Below are positions 20,402 through 29,919 of a stretch of 32,656 bases of DNA, one piece after another. The notes beneath the pieces were generated by a model. That model worked only from the letters and a program-made list of their open reading frames with translations. It was not told where the DNA came from and ran no database searches. This DNA is from Buchnera aphidicola (Lipaphis pseudobrassicae) (lineage in GTDB: Bacteria; Pseudomonadota; Gammaproteobacteria; Enterobacterales; Enterobacteriaceae), in assembly GCF_005081185.1 (NCBI RefSeq), contig NZ_CP034870.1, positions 63,307-95,962 on the forward strand. The letters are read 5' to 3'. Made by a program: the position numbers and the translations under genes. How positions within the stretch are numbered: position 1 is the stretch's first letter; every line of letters begins with the position of its first letter.

Positions 20402-21733
20402 ATGGGGAAAAGTAATAATTTACATAATAAATTTAATAAGTTTTATCAGAGAGATCAGAATTTAAATAGTTTTTTAAAAAAAGATGAAATTGAAATATTA
20501 GAAAATATTAATACATATTTTGCAAAAAAAGTGATAATAAATTTTTCTACTTTTATTAAAAAAAATGTCAGAATTTCCTCTCATAGTATGAAAATAGAAT
20601 CACTATTAAAATTTAATAGAAAAAATATAAAAGATATTAGTTTATTTAATTCAATAAAAGTATTACCTTTTAAACATCAATTTTTTTTAACTTATTGTTC
20701 TAATTTTTTTTCTATTATTATAGATCTTTTGTTTGGAAGTGATAGTCATGCTATAGAAACATATAATAAAAAAAATAATATTACATCTACTGAATTATTA
20801 ATTAGTAAGCAGATAACTAATATTATAAATAATTCTTTATCTAATACTTTTAAAAAATTTTTTGCTTTAGATATAAAGTTTATTAATGAAAAGATTTTAT
20901 TAAATTTTAAACAGTCTTGTTTTAATTCTAATGAAATGTTTTTAATTAATTTTTTTAATCTTTCTATAGATAATATAGAATTATATTTTTATTTTTTAAT
21001 GCCATTATCAATTATTAAAATAATTAATGAAACAAAATTATTTAAAATTAACAATGACAAAAATATATCTCCAAAGCAAGATATTATTAATAATATTGTT
21101 TTTGAAGATATACATAACATTGAATTAGATATTTTTTTTAAAATAAACGATATTTCCATTTCTTATAATAAATTTTTGACTTTATCAGTAGGAGATGTTT
21201 TTTTGATTGAAAATCCTGATAGAATAATAGGATTTTTAGAAAATAAACCTATATTTTTTGCCAAATATAAAAGATTTAATGAACAATCTATTGTTTTTAT
21301 AGAACAATTTATTAAAAATTTAAAATATAAAAAAATAAGGAATGCTTTCATGAGTAATACAATGAACGATTCTAATCATGAAAAAAAACCACAACAAGAT
21401 AATTTTAACAAAAATATCTTAACTCAAGATGACATTAATAAAAATACAGGATTAAATGATTCTCAAGAAATAGTTCGTAATAAAAACATTATATTTGATA
21501 CACCTCTCAATATTACAGTAGAATTAGGTAAATCTAAGGTAAAAATTAAAGATTTTCTTGGTTTTTCTAAGGGAAGCATGTTAATTCTAGATAAGTTGAT
21601 CAAAGAACCTTTAGATATTTTTTTAAATGGTCACGTAATTGCTTCTGGTGAAATTGTAGTATTAGAAAATAAATATGGTATTCGAATTACTAATGTAAAA
21701 AATACTTTAAGAACTTTAAATGCTTTATCTTAA
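20402..21733 (+). CDS. fliM: FliM-FliN in-frame fusion, flagellar C-ring protein
   Basis: One 443-codon frame encodes FliM (residues 1-316) and FliN (317-443), normally two C-ring proteins. The FliM part has a middle domain and a C-terminal FliMN domain ([18 protein letters not shown]). It lacks the N-terminal CheY-binding EIDALL motif, and the FliG-binding GGXG motif reads GSDS at 112-115. The FliN part keeps [20 protein letters not shown]. The link includes an A7 run at 21329-21335. With one A fewer the frame would read AAA AAA TAA, ending FliM at 311 residues next to the fliN ribosome binding site. GAGGTG supports the start. The alternatives are a true fusion, slippage, or a sequence error. 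Confidence 0.92.
   Translation: MGKSNNLHNKFNKFYQRDQNLNSFLKKDEIEILENINTYFAKKVIINFSTFIKKNVRISSHSMKIESLLKFNRKNIKDISLFNSIKVLPFKHQFFLTYCSNFFSIIIDLLFGSDSHAIETYNKKNNITSTELLISKQITNIINNSLSNTFKKFFALDIKFINEKILLNFKQSCFNSNEMFLINFFNLSIDNIELYFYFLMPLSIIKIINETKLFKINNDKNISPKQDIINNIVFEDIHNIELDIFFKINDISISYNKFLTLSVGDVFLIENPDRIIGFLENKPIFFAKYKRFNEQSIVFIEQFIKNLKYKKIRNAFMSNTMNDSNHEKKPQQDNFNKNILTQDDINKNTGLNDSQEIVRNKNIIFDTPLNITVELGKSKVKIKDFLGFSKGSMLILDKLIKEPLDIFLNGHVIASGEIVVLENKYGIRITNVKNTLRTLNALS
21350..21733 (+). CDS. fliN: FliN reading frame, possible internal start inside the fusion
   Basis: An in-frame ATG begins [15 protein letters not shown], resembling the acidic/polar N-terminus of E. coli FliN. It would give 127 residues (E. 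coli 137). AAGGA lies at 21337-21341, eight bases upstream, a good ribosome binding site. FliN builds the bottom of the C ring and receives FliH. Independent translation here would give free FliN beside the fusion, as happens for the SctQ family of type III secretion, where an internal start yields a FliN-like fragment. This is inference; only the signal and the homology are visible. The next frame (fliO-fliP) starts 12 bases after the stop. Confidence 0.7.
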   Translation: MSNTMNDSNHEKKPQQDNFNKNILTQDDINKNTGLNDSQEIVRNKNIIFDTPLNITVELGKSKVKIKDFLGFSKGSMLILDKLIKEPLDIFLNGHVIASGEIVVLENKYGIRITNVKNTLRTLNALS

Positions 21734-21745
21734 ATTTAATATTTT

Positions 21746-22906
21746 ATGAAAAATAATCTGTCTTCTGAATTGATATCTAATACTTTTCAACCACTATTGA
21801 ATAGTGCTCAATTTTTTCAAATAACAAGTTCACTATCTCAAATAATATTACTGATATTAATTTTTAGTTGGATTTTAAAAAAAATATCTTTTTTTAGAAT
21901 CAATAATTTAATATCTCGAATGAAAATCATAGATAGATTGTCTCTTGGACCTAACGAATCTGTTGTTATTATACAAATGAAAGAAGTAAAATTAGTATTA
22001 GGTGTAACGTCAAAAAATATTACTCATTTGCACACTATTTCATCTATTTTAAAAACAGATAAGATAGCAAATAAGATAGACAATAGTACCTTAGAAAATA
22101 GCACTTTTTTGAAATCAAATGTTTTTGATCATTTTTTAAAAAATTTTTCTAAAAAATTCTGGAAAAAAAAAATGTTTTATCGAATTATTCCTCTTTTATT
22201 TTTTTTGTTGTTTTGTCCATCCGTTCGTGCAGAAATTCCTGGATTAACCAGTCATCTTTTAGAAGATGGAGGACAAACATGGTCTGTTCCAGTACAGACA
22301 TTAGTCTTCTTAACTTCATTGACTTTTCTTCCGGCATTTTTGTTAATGATGACTAGTTTTACAAGAATTATTATTGTTTTTGGTTTATTACGAAATGCAT
22401 TAGGTACATCATATGCCCCACCTAATCAAATATTAATTGGTTTAGCACTTTTTTTGACTTTTTTTATTATGTCTCCAACATTCGATACAATTTATCAAAA
22501 GGCTTATATACCATTTAGCGAAGAAAAAATAAGTATGGAAGATGCAATCTTAAAAGGTTCTATTCCTATAAAACAGTTTATGTTAAATCAAACACGTATA
22601 CCTGATTTAGAATTATTCTCTAAATTAGCACATGTTTCTTCTTATAAAAATAAAAATGAAATACCGATGCGGATTTTATTGCCTTCATTTATTACCAGTG
22701 AACTTAAAACTGCGTTTCAAATTGGATTTACTATTTTTATACCATTTTTAATTATTGATTTAGTTGTAGCAACTGTATTAATGGCTCTTGGCATGATGAT
22801 GGTTCCACCTTCAACAATTTCCTTGCCTTTTAAGTTAATGTTATTTGTATTAGTAGATGGATGGCAATTATTAATTTCTTCATTAGCACAAAGTTTTAAC
22901 ACATAA
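21746..22906 (+). CDS. fliP: FliO-FliP in-frame fusion, flagellar export gate
   Basis: A 386-codon frame joins FliO and FliP. Residues 1-142 are FliO: one membrane segment at about 29-48, then [25 protein letters not shown], shown here as the conserved cytoplasmic domain, ending near [12 protein letters not shown]. Residues 143-386 are FliP: signal peptide [14 protein letters not shown] with probable cleavage after VRA (residue 162), then export-gate helices with [19 protein letters not shown] and the nearly invariant tail [15 protein letters not shown]. FliP forms the gate core with FliQ and FliR, and FliO assists its assembly. No stop codon separates the two. The junction lies on an A10 run (22163-22172). 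Internal initiation at 22172 or signal peptidase cleavage could still release FliP. Confidence 0.93.
   Translation: MKNNLSSELISNTFQPLLNSAQFFQITSSLSQIILLILIFSWILKKISFFRINNLISRMKIIDRLSLGPNESVVIIQMKEVKLVLGVTSKNITHLHTISSILKTDKIANKIDNSTLENSTFLKSNVFDHFLKNFSKKFWKKKMFYRIIPLLFFLLFCPSVRAEIPGLTSHLLEDGGQTWSVPVQTLVFLTSLTFLPAFLLMMTSFTRIIIVFGLLRNALGTSYAPPNQILIGLALFLTFFIMSPTFDTIYQKAYIPFSEEKISMEDAILKGSIPIKQFMLNQTRIPDLELFSKLAHVSSYKNKNEIPMRILLPSFITSELKTAFQIGFTIFIPFLIIDLVVATVLMALGMMMVPPSTISLPFKLMLFVLVDGWQLLISSLAQSFNT
22172..22906 (+). CDS. fliP: FliP reading frame, possible internal start inside the fusion
   Basis: ATG at 22172, formed at the end of the A10 run, would give a 244-residue FliP against 245 in E. 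coli, starting exactly where the family starts with its cleavable signal peptide. GGA at 22161-22163 lies eight bases upstream and could serve as a ribosome binding site. The agreement in length and signal peptide position suggests this remains a used start. If it is not used, the signal peptide would still be cleavable within the fusion. Confidence 0.65.
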   Translation: MFYRIIPLLFFLLFCPSVRAEIPGLTSHLLEDGGQTWSVPVQTLVFLTSLTFLPAFLLMMTSFTRIIIVFGLLRNALGTSYAPPNQILIGLALFLTFFIMSPTFDTIYQKAYIPFSEEKISMEDAILKGSIPIKQFMLNQTRIPDLELFSKLAHVSSYKNKNEIPMRILLPSFITSELKTAFQIGFTIFIPFLIIDLVVATVLMALGMMMVPPSTISLPFKLMLFVLVDGWQLLISSLAQSFNT

Positions 22907-22977
22907 TATATAGCATCTCAGAAATTTTTATATAATTAAAAATTTTTCAAATAAATTTTAACAAAGTGGAGATGTTT

Positions 22978-23247
22978 ATGACATCAGAATATGTAATGGA
23001 ATTGTTTCATGATGCTATAAAAATTACATTAATTCTTGCATCACCATTATTATTAGCAGCCCTAATTAGCGGTTTAATTATTAGCATTTTACAAGCAGCT
23101 ACACAAGTAAATGAACAAACTTTATCTTTTATTCCAAAAATTATCTGTGTTTTAGGAGTAATAGTAATACTTGGACCTTGGATGTTAGGTATTATGCTTG
23201 ATTATATGCATAATTTATTTAAAAATATACCATTAATTGTCAAATAA
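22978..23247 (+). CDS. fliQ: Flagellar export gate protein FliQ
   Basis: FliQ is a two-helix membrane protein of the FliPQR export gate. The chosen ATG at 22978 gives 89 residues, the E. coli length, with the family start MTSEYVMELFHDA and GGAG at 22968-22971 six bases upstream. A GTG at 22966 would add four residues and lies on the ribosome binding site itself. The segments LILASPLLLAALISGLIIS and LGVIVILGPWMLGIML are the two membrane helices, and QAATQVNEQTLSFIPKI between them is the conserved loop. The stop overlaps the fliR start by one base. Confidence 0.96.
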   Translation: MTSEYVMELFHDAIKITLILASPLLLAALISGLIISILQAATQVNEQTLSFIPKIICVLGVIVILGPWMLGIMLDYMHNLFKNIPLIVK

Positions 23248-24023
23248 TGTTAACATTTAACGATTTTCAATTAATAACATTTATTAGTAGTTTTTTTTGG
23301 CCTATGATTCGAATTTTATCTTTTTTTTCTATGGCTTCTTTTTTTAAAGATAAACTTTTTAATAAAAAAAATAAAATAATTTTAGCAGTTATAATTAGTT
23401 TTTTAGTTTCTCCTTTTTTACCTGAAGTTCGAACTGCTTTATTTTCATGTATTGGATTTTTGCTTTTATTTCAAGAAATATTAATTGGTCTTGTGTTGGG
23501 TTTTACAACACAATTATTATTTGTGTCAGTTAATATAGCTGGAGAAATAATAGGTTTGCAAATGGGTTTATCATTTGCAACGTTTTTTAATAAAAGTAGT
23601 TATATTGGTACTTCTATAATATCTCGTTTATTTAATATTTTAATGTTATTATTTTTTTTAGTTTTTAATACTCATCTTTATTTAATTTCTGTATTGATTG
23701 ACAGTTTTTATAGTATGCCTATTGATAGTTATTTTTTAAATTCAAATATTTTTTTTATCTTATTACAATTTTCTAGTCATATTTTTTTAGAAAGTATTTT
23801 ATTTATTTTACCTGTTATGATTGTTTTATTAATACTCAGTTTTATAATGAGTATTTTAAATCGTTTATCACCTCAGATATCTATTTTTTCTATTGGTTTT
23901 CCGATTAATTTATTAATAGGTATATTGTTATTATATTTTTTAATATCTACTACTTTGCCATATTTTGAGAGAGTATTGCATGAGTTGATATTATTTATAT
24001 CTCAAACTTTTATAAATATATAA
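23247..24023 (+). CDS. fliR: Flagellar export gate protein FliR
   Basis: FliR is the single-copy subunit of the FliPQR gate. It has 258 residues (E. coli 261) and about six hydrophobic segments. Recognisable motifs are LPEVRTALFS, QEILIGLVLGFTTQLLFVSVNIAGEIIGLQMGLSFATFF (the best-conserved stretch, near residues 74-112), and NRLSPQISIFSIGFPINLLIG. The ATG overlaps the fliQ stop (TAATG), so translation is coupled. It ends the fliF operon; a long A/T palindrome follows. Confidence 0.95.
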   Translation: MLTFNDFQLITFISSFFWPMIRILSFFSMASFFKDKLFNKKNKIILAVIISFLVSPFLPEVRTALFSCIGFLLLFQEILIGLVLGFTTQLLFVSVNIAGEIIGLQMGLSFATFFNKSSYIGTSIISRLFNILMLLFFLVFNTHLYLISVLIDSFYSMPIDSYFLNSNIFFILLQFSSHIFLESILFILPVMIVLLILSFIMSILNRLSPQISIFSIGFPINLLIGILLLYFLISTTLPYFERVLHELILFISQTFINI

Positions 24024-24089
24024 TTTTTTTATTATATTTATAATTTTATTTTTTCTTTAGATATATAAAAAAGATATGTAAAAAATATC

Positions 24090-24126
24090 ATTAAAGTATA
24101 ATTTTTTTAAAAAATTATACTTTAAT
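24090..24126. terminator. A/T-rich palindrome between fliR and rpmG
   Basis: Perfect 18-base arms at 24090-24107 and 24109-24126 flank a single central T. The real loop would take a few bases from each arm. Only one G-C pair is present in the stem, but the length and perfection in a convergent spacer suggest a bidirectional terminator for the fli operon and rpmB-rpmG. Confidence 0.65.
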
Positions 24127-24159
24127 ATTTATATAAAATATAATACTTAAAAAAATAAT

Positions 24160-24327
24160 TTATTTAATTTTTCCTTCGTTATATAAAACATGTTTTCGAA
24201 TGATAGGATCATATTTTTTAAATTGCAATTTATCTGGTGTATTTCTTTTATTTTTAGTGGTAGTGTAATAATGATTAGTTCCTGCAGATGAAATCATCTT
24301 AATTTTTTCACGAGATTTTTTAGCCAT
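24160..24327 (-). CDS. rpmG: 50S ribosomal protein L33
   Basis: L33 is a small protein of the 50S E site region. Translation on the - strand gives 55 residues, the E. coli length, starting [20 protein letters not shown] and ending [18 protein letters not shown]. The ATG lies inside the end of rpmB, eight bases overlapping (AATGGCTAA), so the two genes are translationally coupled. The order rpmB-rpmG is as in E. coli. Confidence 0.97.
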   Translation of the reverse strand: MAKKSREKIKMISSAGTNHYYTTTKNKRNTPDKLQFKKYDPIIRKHVLYNEGKIK

Positions 24328-24553
24328 TTTTTTTATCCTTAATTCTTTTGATTATATTTTCAATTCCTTTCTTATTAATATAACGCATACCGTTAGCTGA
24401 AATACGTAATTTAATAAATCTTTTTTCATCAGAAATCCAAAATCGATGATATTGAATGTTAATTAAGAATTTTCTTTTAGTTGCATTCATGGCATGAGAT
24501 CGATTGTTTCCAATCATTCTTTTTTTACCAGTAATTTGACATATACGTGACAT
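24320..24553 (-). CDS. rpmB: 50S ribosomal protein L28
   Basis: L28 is a 50S subunit protein. The 77 residues (E. coli 78) begin [20 protein letters not shown] and include [13 protein letters not shown] and [16 protein letters not shown], all typical. It is first in the rpmB-rpmG pair; AGAGAAA lies upstream of the ATG. It overlaps rpmG by eight bases. Confidence 0.97.
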   Translation of the reverse strand: MSRICQITGKKRMIGNNRSHAMNATKRKFLINIQYHRFWISDEKRFIKLRISANGMRYINKKGIENIIKRIKDKKNG

Positions 24554-24872
24554 ATTTTTTCTCTTTAACTAAAAAATTAATGTTTTTAATTAATGTTATA
24601 AATGATTTATTAGTTTTAAAAAAATATTTTAACATATTATAAAATACTATAATAGTTGTTTAATATTTATTAATAAACACAAGAAAAAATACTGTATATT
24701 CTTTTTTATTTAAGAAATATATTTATATATTTTTTAAAAAAACTAAAAAATCTTTCAAAATAACGTTTCAAAAAATATAATAATGTTATTTAATATAAAA
24801 TATGTTTATTTTTTAAAGTTTTTTAAATCTCTATGTATATAATAATTAGATATTAATCAGGATAATTTTTTC
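24554..24872. other. Spacer rpmB-tamB, no tamA
   Basis: These 319 bases separate divergent rpmB and tamB. No frame longer than a few codons, RNA gene or strong hairpin is visible; composition is almost all A/T. In E. coli tamA precedes tamB directly; here there is no room for it and no recognisable remnant. Promoters for both flanking genes must lie here but could not be fixed. Confidence 0.6.
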
Positions 24873-27767
24873 ATGAGTATATATCACAAATGTTTATCTA
24901 GATTTTTGATTAGTTTTTCTGCTTTATTTATTATTTTTTTGCTTTTTATAGAAACTAATGCAGGTTTTAAATGGATTTTTAATTTAACTAGTAGATTTTT
25001 TTTAGGATTTAAAGTAGAAGAAATATTAGGAAATTGGCGTGATTTTACATTAAAGAATATTAATTATAGTTCTTTTGGAATGACTATTCAAGCTGATAGT
25101 ATACATGTAGTGTTGGATATTAAGTCTTTATTTAGAACTTCTACAATTATTAAAGATATTAAAACAAAAAATGTGATAATTATATTTAAAGAAAATAAAT
25201 ATGAAAAATTTCTAAGAAAAGAAAAAGTTAATAACTTTATTGAAAAAAATAAACATATTAAATATTCTATTCTTTTTAAGAATATACATATAGATAAGAT
25301 ATTAATGAAAACATCTAAAGTTCATTTTTTTTTATCAAATATTTTTTTAACTAGTATAAGTTTATCAAATAATAATATTACTATATTTCCTACTTATATT
25401 GATAATGTTAAAGTGTTGTTATTGAATAGTGTAAATTTGAAAAAAAATATTAGGAATAATAATTTCATTAATATAAAAAAAATACATAATTTTTTATCTT
25501 TTTCTTTTGCTAAAAAAAAATTTTTTATTCCATTTAATATTAATCTGATTTTTTTACACTGTAAGAAAACGAGTTTTGTGAATTATAAAAGTATTAATTC
25601 ATTGGAAATAAAAATTCAAGCTAAATTGCAAAATAATGTTCTAAACATAAAAAATATTATGATAAATTCTAATTTTTTAAGATTAAAATCTTTTGGAAAA
25701 ATTATATTTTATAATAATCGTTTTTCTTCATGTATTATACATAATACAATTTTATTGCCAAGATTTTATGATAAAATCATTGATATTTCATTAAAAATTT
25801 GTTTAGATAAAGAACTTAAAATTCAATTACATTCTAATCATTTATACAACACTAATTTAATTGCTAAAATTTGTCTAGATAACTTTAATAATTCATTTTA
25901 TTTAAATTTCAATAGTAAACACTTATTTTTTCCTATAAAAGAAGATTTTGTATTAAATTTAAAGAATTTTAATATAATTCTATCAGGTAATATAAATAAT
26001 TATTCTTTATTCATTAAGAATACTTTTAAATTAAAAGATATGAGATCAATTCTTATTAAAATTCACGCTCAAGGTAGATTAAAAAATATATTTTTAAAAA
26101 AATTTGAAGTTTTTCCTATTAAGAAAATTATCTTTCACAAAGAAAATAATAATTTAAAAAGAAATACTATATATAATGATTATATATTAGATTTGATGGG
26201 TAGAATTAATGTTTTAGGATCAGTTGATCAAGATATGTATAACATATCTTTTTCTAAAATAAATTTAAATAGTAATATAATGAAAAAAAAAATATCTATA
26301 CTAGGATCTTTATATTATAGAAATTTTAATTTTTTAGATATTCCTGGAATAGAATTTTTATTAGGAAAAAATAAATTACATATACAAGGTACTTTAGGTA
26401 AAACATTTAATATTAATTCTTCTATTTATGCTAATGATTTAAATTATTTATCACCTAACTTAAAAGGTATAATTAAATCTAAATCTAATATATATGGTGA
26501 TCATGTTATTCCTATGTCGATAACAAGCAAAACATCCATAAGAAATGTAAATATAAATAATATTTACTTGAAATCATTTAAAATATTTGCAGATATAAGT
26601 TTTCAAAATACATGCTTTGGAAGAACGTTAATAGATGCGAAAAAGATATATTTTTCTAAATTTCATATTGATTCTTTATTTTTGAAAGCGAATTGGGGTA
26701 ATAATAAACAAAATATTTTTTTCTTATTCAAAAGTAAAATGTTAAGTTTAAATTTAACTATTAATGGTATGTATGATCATAAAACAGGAAATTGGAATGG
26801 TTTTTTTAAAAAAATTAAAATTCATACTTTTTTAGGAAAATTAACCATTAAAGATAGTCCAGTTATTTTTTATTATAATTTAAAGAACAAAAAAAATAAT
26901 ATTTATAAAAAAAATTTACCACAAAAAGAAATATTTTCATCTTTTTTAGATTACATTAAAATGTCTTTTTCTAATATATTTAAGCAGTCTTTTATGAATT
27001 TTGAAACTACACTTTTTGTTAATGGAAAATTAAAATGGGGTTTTGGAAAACGTTTCAACGACGGAAAATTACTTTTAACTACTAATAATATAAAATTTAA
27101 GAAAAAGACAAAAGAAAATTTATACTCTGAAAGTATAGATTATATTCGTTGGTATACGAGTTTAAGAAAAGATAATTTACAAAATAAATGGGTATTAAAA
27201 AAATCAATAAATTCATTAGAAAAGACAAATATATTTGGATATTTGAATATTACAGATATTTATAATAAAAAAAATATAGAAGGAAAATTATATATTTCTA
27301 ATTTTCCTGTTTCTATTATTAATTTTTTTACTAAAAGTTTCAAAAAAGTACAGGGTACATTTAAAAGTAATATAACATTTTTTGGAACATTATATTGTCC
27401 TAAAATATTATCTACTGTGAATTTACAGAATATTTTTATCAATAGTGATAATTTATTACAATATATAACTTTATTTTTTCCTTATTTTTCTGGTAAAACA
27501 GATTTGATAAAAATTAATCAATCAGTTTTAATACAAAAAGCCGATATATTATTTACATTAAATACAGTTCTAAAAAAATCAAATCATATAGAATGGAAAA
27601 TGTCATTCAAAAGTGAAAAAATAGCAATATCTATTTTTCACAAGATACAAATAACGTGTTCTTCTCATTTAAAATTACATTATTTATTTGAAAAATATGA
27701 TTTAATTGGATATATAAAATTTCCTTTTTTTTATTTGAACATTAACGAAAAAAATTTTTTTATTTGA
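24873..27767 (+). CDS. tamB: TamB-like translocation/lipid transport protein, C-terminally truncated
   Basis: TamB is an inner-membrane-anchored, periplasm-spanning protein that, with the outer-membrane barrel TamA, helps insert outer-membrane proteins and moves phospholipid. This protein is 964 residues; E. coli TamB has 1259. An N-terminal anchor covers about residues 9-28, followed by TNAGFKWIF and ILGNWRDFTLKNINYSSFGM, which align with E. coli residues near 30-70. Further similarity includes IPGIEFLLGKNKLHIQGTLG and IEGKLYISNFPVSIINFF. The frame ends at about E. coli residue 1000, just inside the C-terminal domain that contacts TamA. AGGAT precedes the ATG. No tamA lies upstream. It is long, low in complexity and rapidly drifting, but the frame is open, so some function is likely kept. 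Confidence 0.9.
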   Translation: MSIYHKCLSRFLISFSALFIIFLLFIETNAGFKWIFNLTSRFFLGFKVEEILGNWRDFTLKNINYSSFGMTIQADSIHVVLDIKSLFRTSTIIKDIKTKNVIIIFKENKYEKFLRKEKVNNFIEKNKHIKYSILFKNIHIDKILMKTSKVHFFLSNIFLTSISLSNNNITIFPTYIDNVKVLLLNSVNLKKNIRNNNFINIKKIHNFLSFSFAKKKFFIPFNINLIFLHCKKTSFVNYKSINSLEIKIQAKLQNNVLNIKNIMINSNFLRLKSFGKIIFYNNRFSSCIIHNTILLPRFYDKIIDISLKICLDKELKIQLHSNHLYNTNLIAKICLDNFNNSFYLNFNSKHLFFPIKEDFVLNLKNFNIILSGNINNYSLFIKNTFKLKDMRSILIKIHAQGRLKNIFLKKFEVFPIKKIIFHKENNNLKRNTIYNDYILDLMGRINVLGSVDQDMYNISFSKINLNSNIMKKKISILGSLYYRNFNFLDIPGIEFLLGKNKLHIQGTLGKTFNINSSIYANDLNYLSPNLKGIIKSKSNIYGDHVIPMSITSKTSIRNVNINNIYLKSFKIFADISFQNTCFGRTLIDAKKIYFSKFHIDSLFLKANWGNNKQNIFFLFKSKMLSLNLTINGMYDHKTGNWNGFFKKIKIHTFLGKLTIKDSPVIFYYNLKNKKNNIYKKNLPQKEIFSSFLDYIKMSFSNIFKQSFMNFETTLFVNGKLKWGFGKRFNDGKLLLTTNNIKFKKKTKENLYSESIDYIRWYTSLRKDNLQNKWVLKKSINSLEKTNIFGYLNITDIYNKKNIEGKLYISNFPVSIINFFTKSFKKVQGTFKSNITFFGTLYCPKILSTVNLQNIFINSDNLLQYITLFFPYFSGKTDLIKINQSVLIQKADILFTLNTVLKKSNHIEWKMSFKSEKIAISIFHKIQITCSSHLKLHYLFEKYDLIGYIKFPFFYLNINEKNFFI

Positions 27768-27807
27768 TTTTTTAATAAAAGTTATATCAATGGTTTTAAA
27801 TTATATG

Positions 27808-28341
27808 TTATGCTGATTTTTCAGCACGATTGTATGAAGCAATAATTTCTAATTTTGCATCTTGACAATTTCCCCATCCTATAATTTCGACCCATTTTTC
27901 TTTTTCTAATTTTTTATAATTTTGAAAAAAATGAGCAATTTGATTTTTTAACAATTTTGATAGATCTGATATATCATTTATTTTTTCATATTCTTGACAA
28001 ATCTTATTTATTGGTACTGCTATTATTTTATCATCATCTCCTGATTCATCACGCATTTTCAATATTCCGATAGGTTTGCATTGAATAACACAGTTAGATT
28101 GTAATGGATAATAAGAAGGTACTAATACATCTAGAGGGTCTCCATCTAAAGATAACGTTTTATTAATATAACCGTAGTTACAAGGATAAAACATTGTTGT
28201 AGATATAAAACGATCTACAAAAAGCACTCCTGATTCTTTATTTATTTCATACTTGATAGGAGAAGAATTCAATGGAATTTCTATAATAACATATATATCG
28301 TGAGGTATATTATCACCTGCAATAATTTTATTAAAATTCAT
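27808..28341 (-). CDS. ppa: Inorganic pyrophosphatase
   Basis: Ppa hydrolyses pyrophosphate to two phosphates and so drives biosynthetic reactions in the cytoplasm. The 177 residues match E. coli (176). Motifs are IPLNSSPIKYEINKESG, the metal-binding DGDPLDVLV, and DDKIIAVPINKI. AAGGA precedes the ATG. It converges with tamB across 40 bases; in E. coli ppa also lies downstream of tamB, but with several genes between that are missing here. It appears intact. Confidence 0.98.
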   Translation of the reverse strand: MNFNKIIAGDNIPHDIYVIIEIPLNSSPIKYEINKESGVLFVDRFISTTMFYPCNYGYINKTLSLDGDPLDVLVPSYYPLQSNCVIQCKPIGILKMRDESGDDDKIIAVPINKICQEYEKINDISDLSKLLKNQIAHFFQNYKKLEKEKWVEIIGWGNCQDAKLEIIASYNRAEKSA

Positions 28342-28548
28342 TTTTATTCCTTAAAAATATTATTCTTGTTGAATTTATCTTTTATAAAATATATAGAATT
28401 ATTATTTTTAATAAATATTAACATCCCAAAAAAAATATATCTATACTTTATCTAAAGTAATTTATTTTTAATATTATAAAATAATTTATTTTAATTCAAT
28501 GTTAATATAATATGAATTATATAAAAACAGATGCTTAAGGATTAATAT

Positions 28549-29889
28549 ATGTACTTAAAAAAAGAAATAGAAAGAGAAGAAAACGTTCTTTTAGATACAG
28601 TAAAAAACACACTTCAATTTGCTCAAAATAAACAAATTTTTATTGAAGTTTTTATAAAAAAAACTATTGGGATCAGTGTCAATATTAGAAATGGAGTCGT
28701 AGAAAATGTTGAATTTAATAGCGATGGAGCATTATTCATTACTGTTTATAACAAATTTTCTAAAGGATGCGTTTCTTCTAAAGATTTTAGTTTAAATGGA
28801 ATTAAAAACATGCTTGAAATAGCTATTAATATTTCTAAATATTCTTCTTCTGATTTTTTTTCAGGATTACCAGATATTAAATTATTATGTTTTCATCCTA
28901 TAGATCTTGATTTATTTCATCCATGTGAATTAAATATAGAAAACATAATTAAATTTATTACTTTATCTGAAAAAGAAGCCTTTAAGTTCGATAAAAGAAT
29001 TATTAACAGTGAAGGTAGTTTTTTTAATAGTCATGTTACAATGAATGTGTTTGGAAATAGTTTAGGTATGTTACAAAACTATAAAACTACTTATTATTCG
29101 ACTTATAATTGTATGATTGCTCAAGATAAAAATTCTATGCAAAGAGATTTTGATTACTCTGTTTCTAGAAATATAAATGATTTGGAAAAACCAGAAATAC
29201 TTGGACAAAAAACTTCTGCACGAGCTATATCTCGGTTAGGTTCAAGAAAGATAAAAAGTGGAAAATATACAGTAATTTTTTCAGCAGAAATATCTCATGT
29301 TTTATTTTCTCATCTTGTAAGTGCTATTAGTGGTAATAATGTTTATCAAAAATCTACATTTTTAATTCACGATTTAAAGAAAAGAATTTTTCCTAATTGG
29401 TTAAACATTCAAGAAAAACCGCACATAAAAAAAGGTTTAGGTAGCAAACCATTTGACGATGAAGGTGTATCTACTCAAGATAAATATATTATTCAAGATG
29501 GAGTTTTACAAACTTGGTTATTAAATACTTATAATGCTAGAAGACTTGATTTAAAAAGTACAGGGAATGCTGGTGGCATTTTTAATTGGATAGTAGAAAA
29601 TAATAATATAACTCTTAAAGATTTGTTAAAAAATGTGAATAAAGGTGTATTAGTAACTGAATTAATGGGGCAAGGAGTTGATATTATAAGTGGTAATTAT
29701 TCGCGAGGAGCAGTAGGTTTTTATGTTGAAAAAGGAAATGTTACATATCCAGTAAATGAAATTACGATATCTGGTAATTTAAGAGATATGTGGAATAACA
29801 TTGTATGTATTAGTGATGATGTCGATATACGTAACAATATTCAATGTGGTTCAGTGTGTATATCTGAAATGCAGATTTCTGGTGATTAA
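28549..29889 (+). CDS. pmbA: Metalloprotease TldD/E family, PmbA (TldE)
   Basis: PmbA (TldE) pairs with TldD to form a metalloprotease that degrades unfolded peptides and, in E. coli, matures microcin B17 and clears CcdA. The 446 residues align with E. coli PmbA (450) throughout: [17 protein letters not shown] near residue 50, [32 protein letters not shown], and C-terminal [20 protein letters not shown]. The metal site is normally in TldD, which is not in this window. AAGGA precedes the ATG. A strong palindrome follows the gene. Confidence 0.97.
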   Translation: MYLKKEIEREENVLLDTVKNTLQFAQNKQIFIEVFIKKTIGISVNIRNGVVENVEFNSDGALFITVYNKFSKGCVSSKDFSLNGIKNMLEIAINISKYSSSDFFSGLPDIKLLCFHPIDLDLFHPCELNIENIIKFITLSEKEAFKFDKRIINSEGSFFNSHVTMNVFGNSLGMLQNYKTTYYSTYNCMIAQDKNSMQRDFDYSVSRNINDLEKPEILGQKTSARAISRLGSRKIKSGKYTVIFSAEISHVLFSHLVSAISGNNVYQKSTFLIHDLKKRIFPNWLNIQEKPHIKKGLGSKPFDDEGVSTQDKYIIQDGVLQTWLLNTYNARRLDLKSTGNAGGIFNWIVENNNITLKDLLKNVNKGVLVTELMGQGVDIISGNYSRGAVGFYVEKGNVTYPVNEITISGNLRDMWNNIVCISDDVDIRNNIQCGSVCISEMQISGD

Positions 29890-29919
29890 AAACTATTATA
29901 TATATTTAAATAAATTTAT

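Noticed and set aside
27811..27826. Hairpin TGCTGA/TCAGCA at the tamB-ppa convergence
   Set aside because: It lies within the last codons of ppa, is not followed by a T tract on either strand, and is explained by coding sequence.
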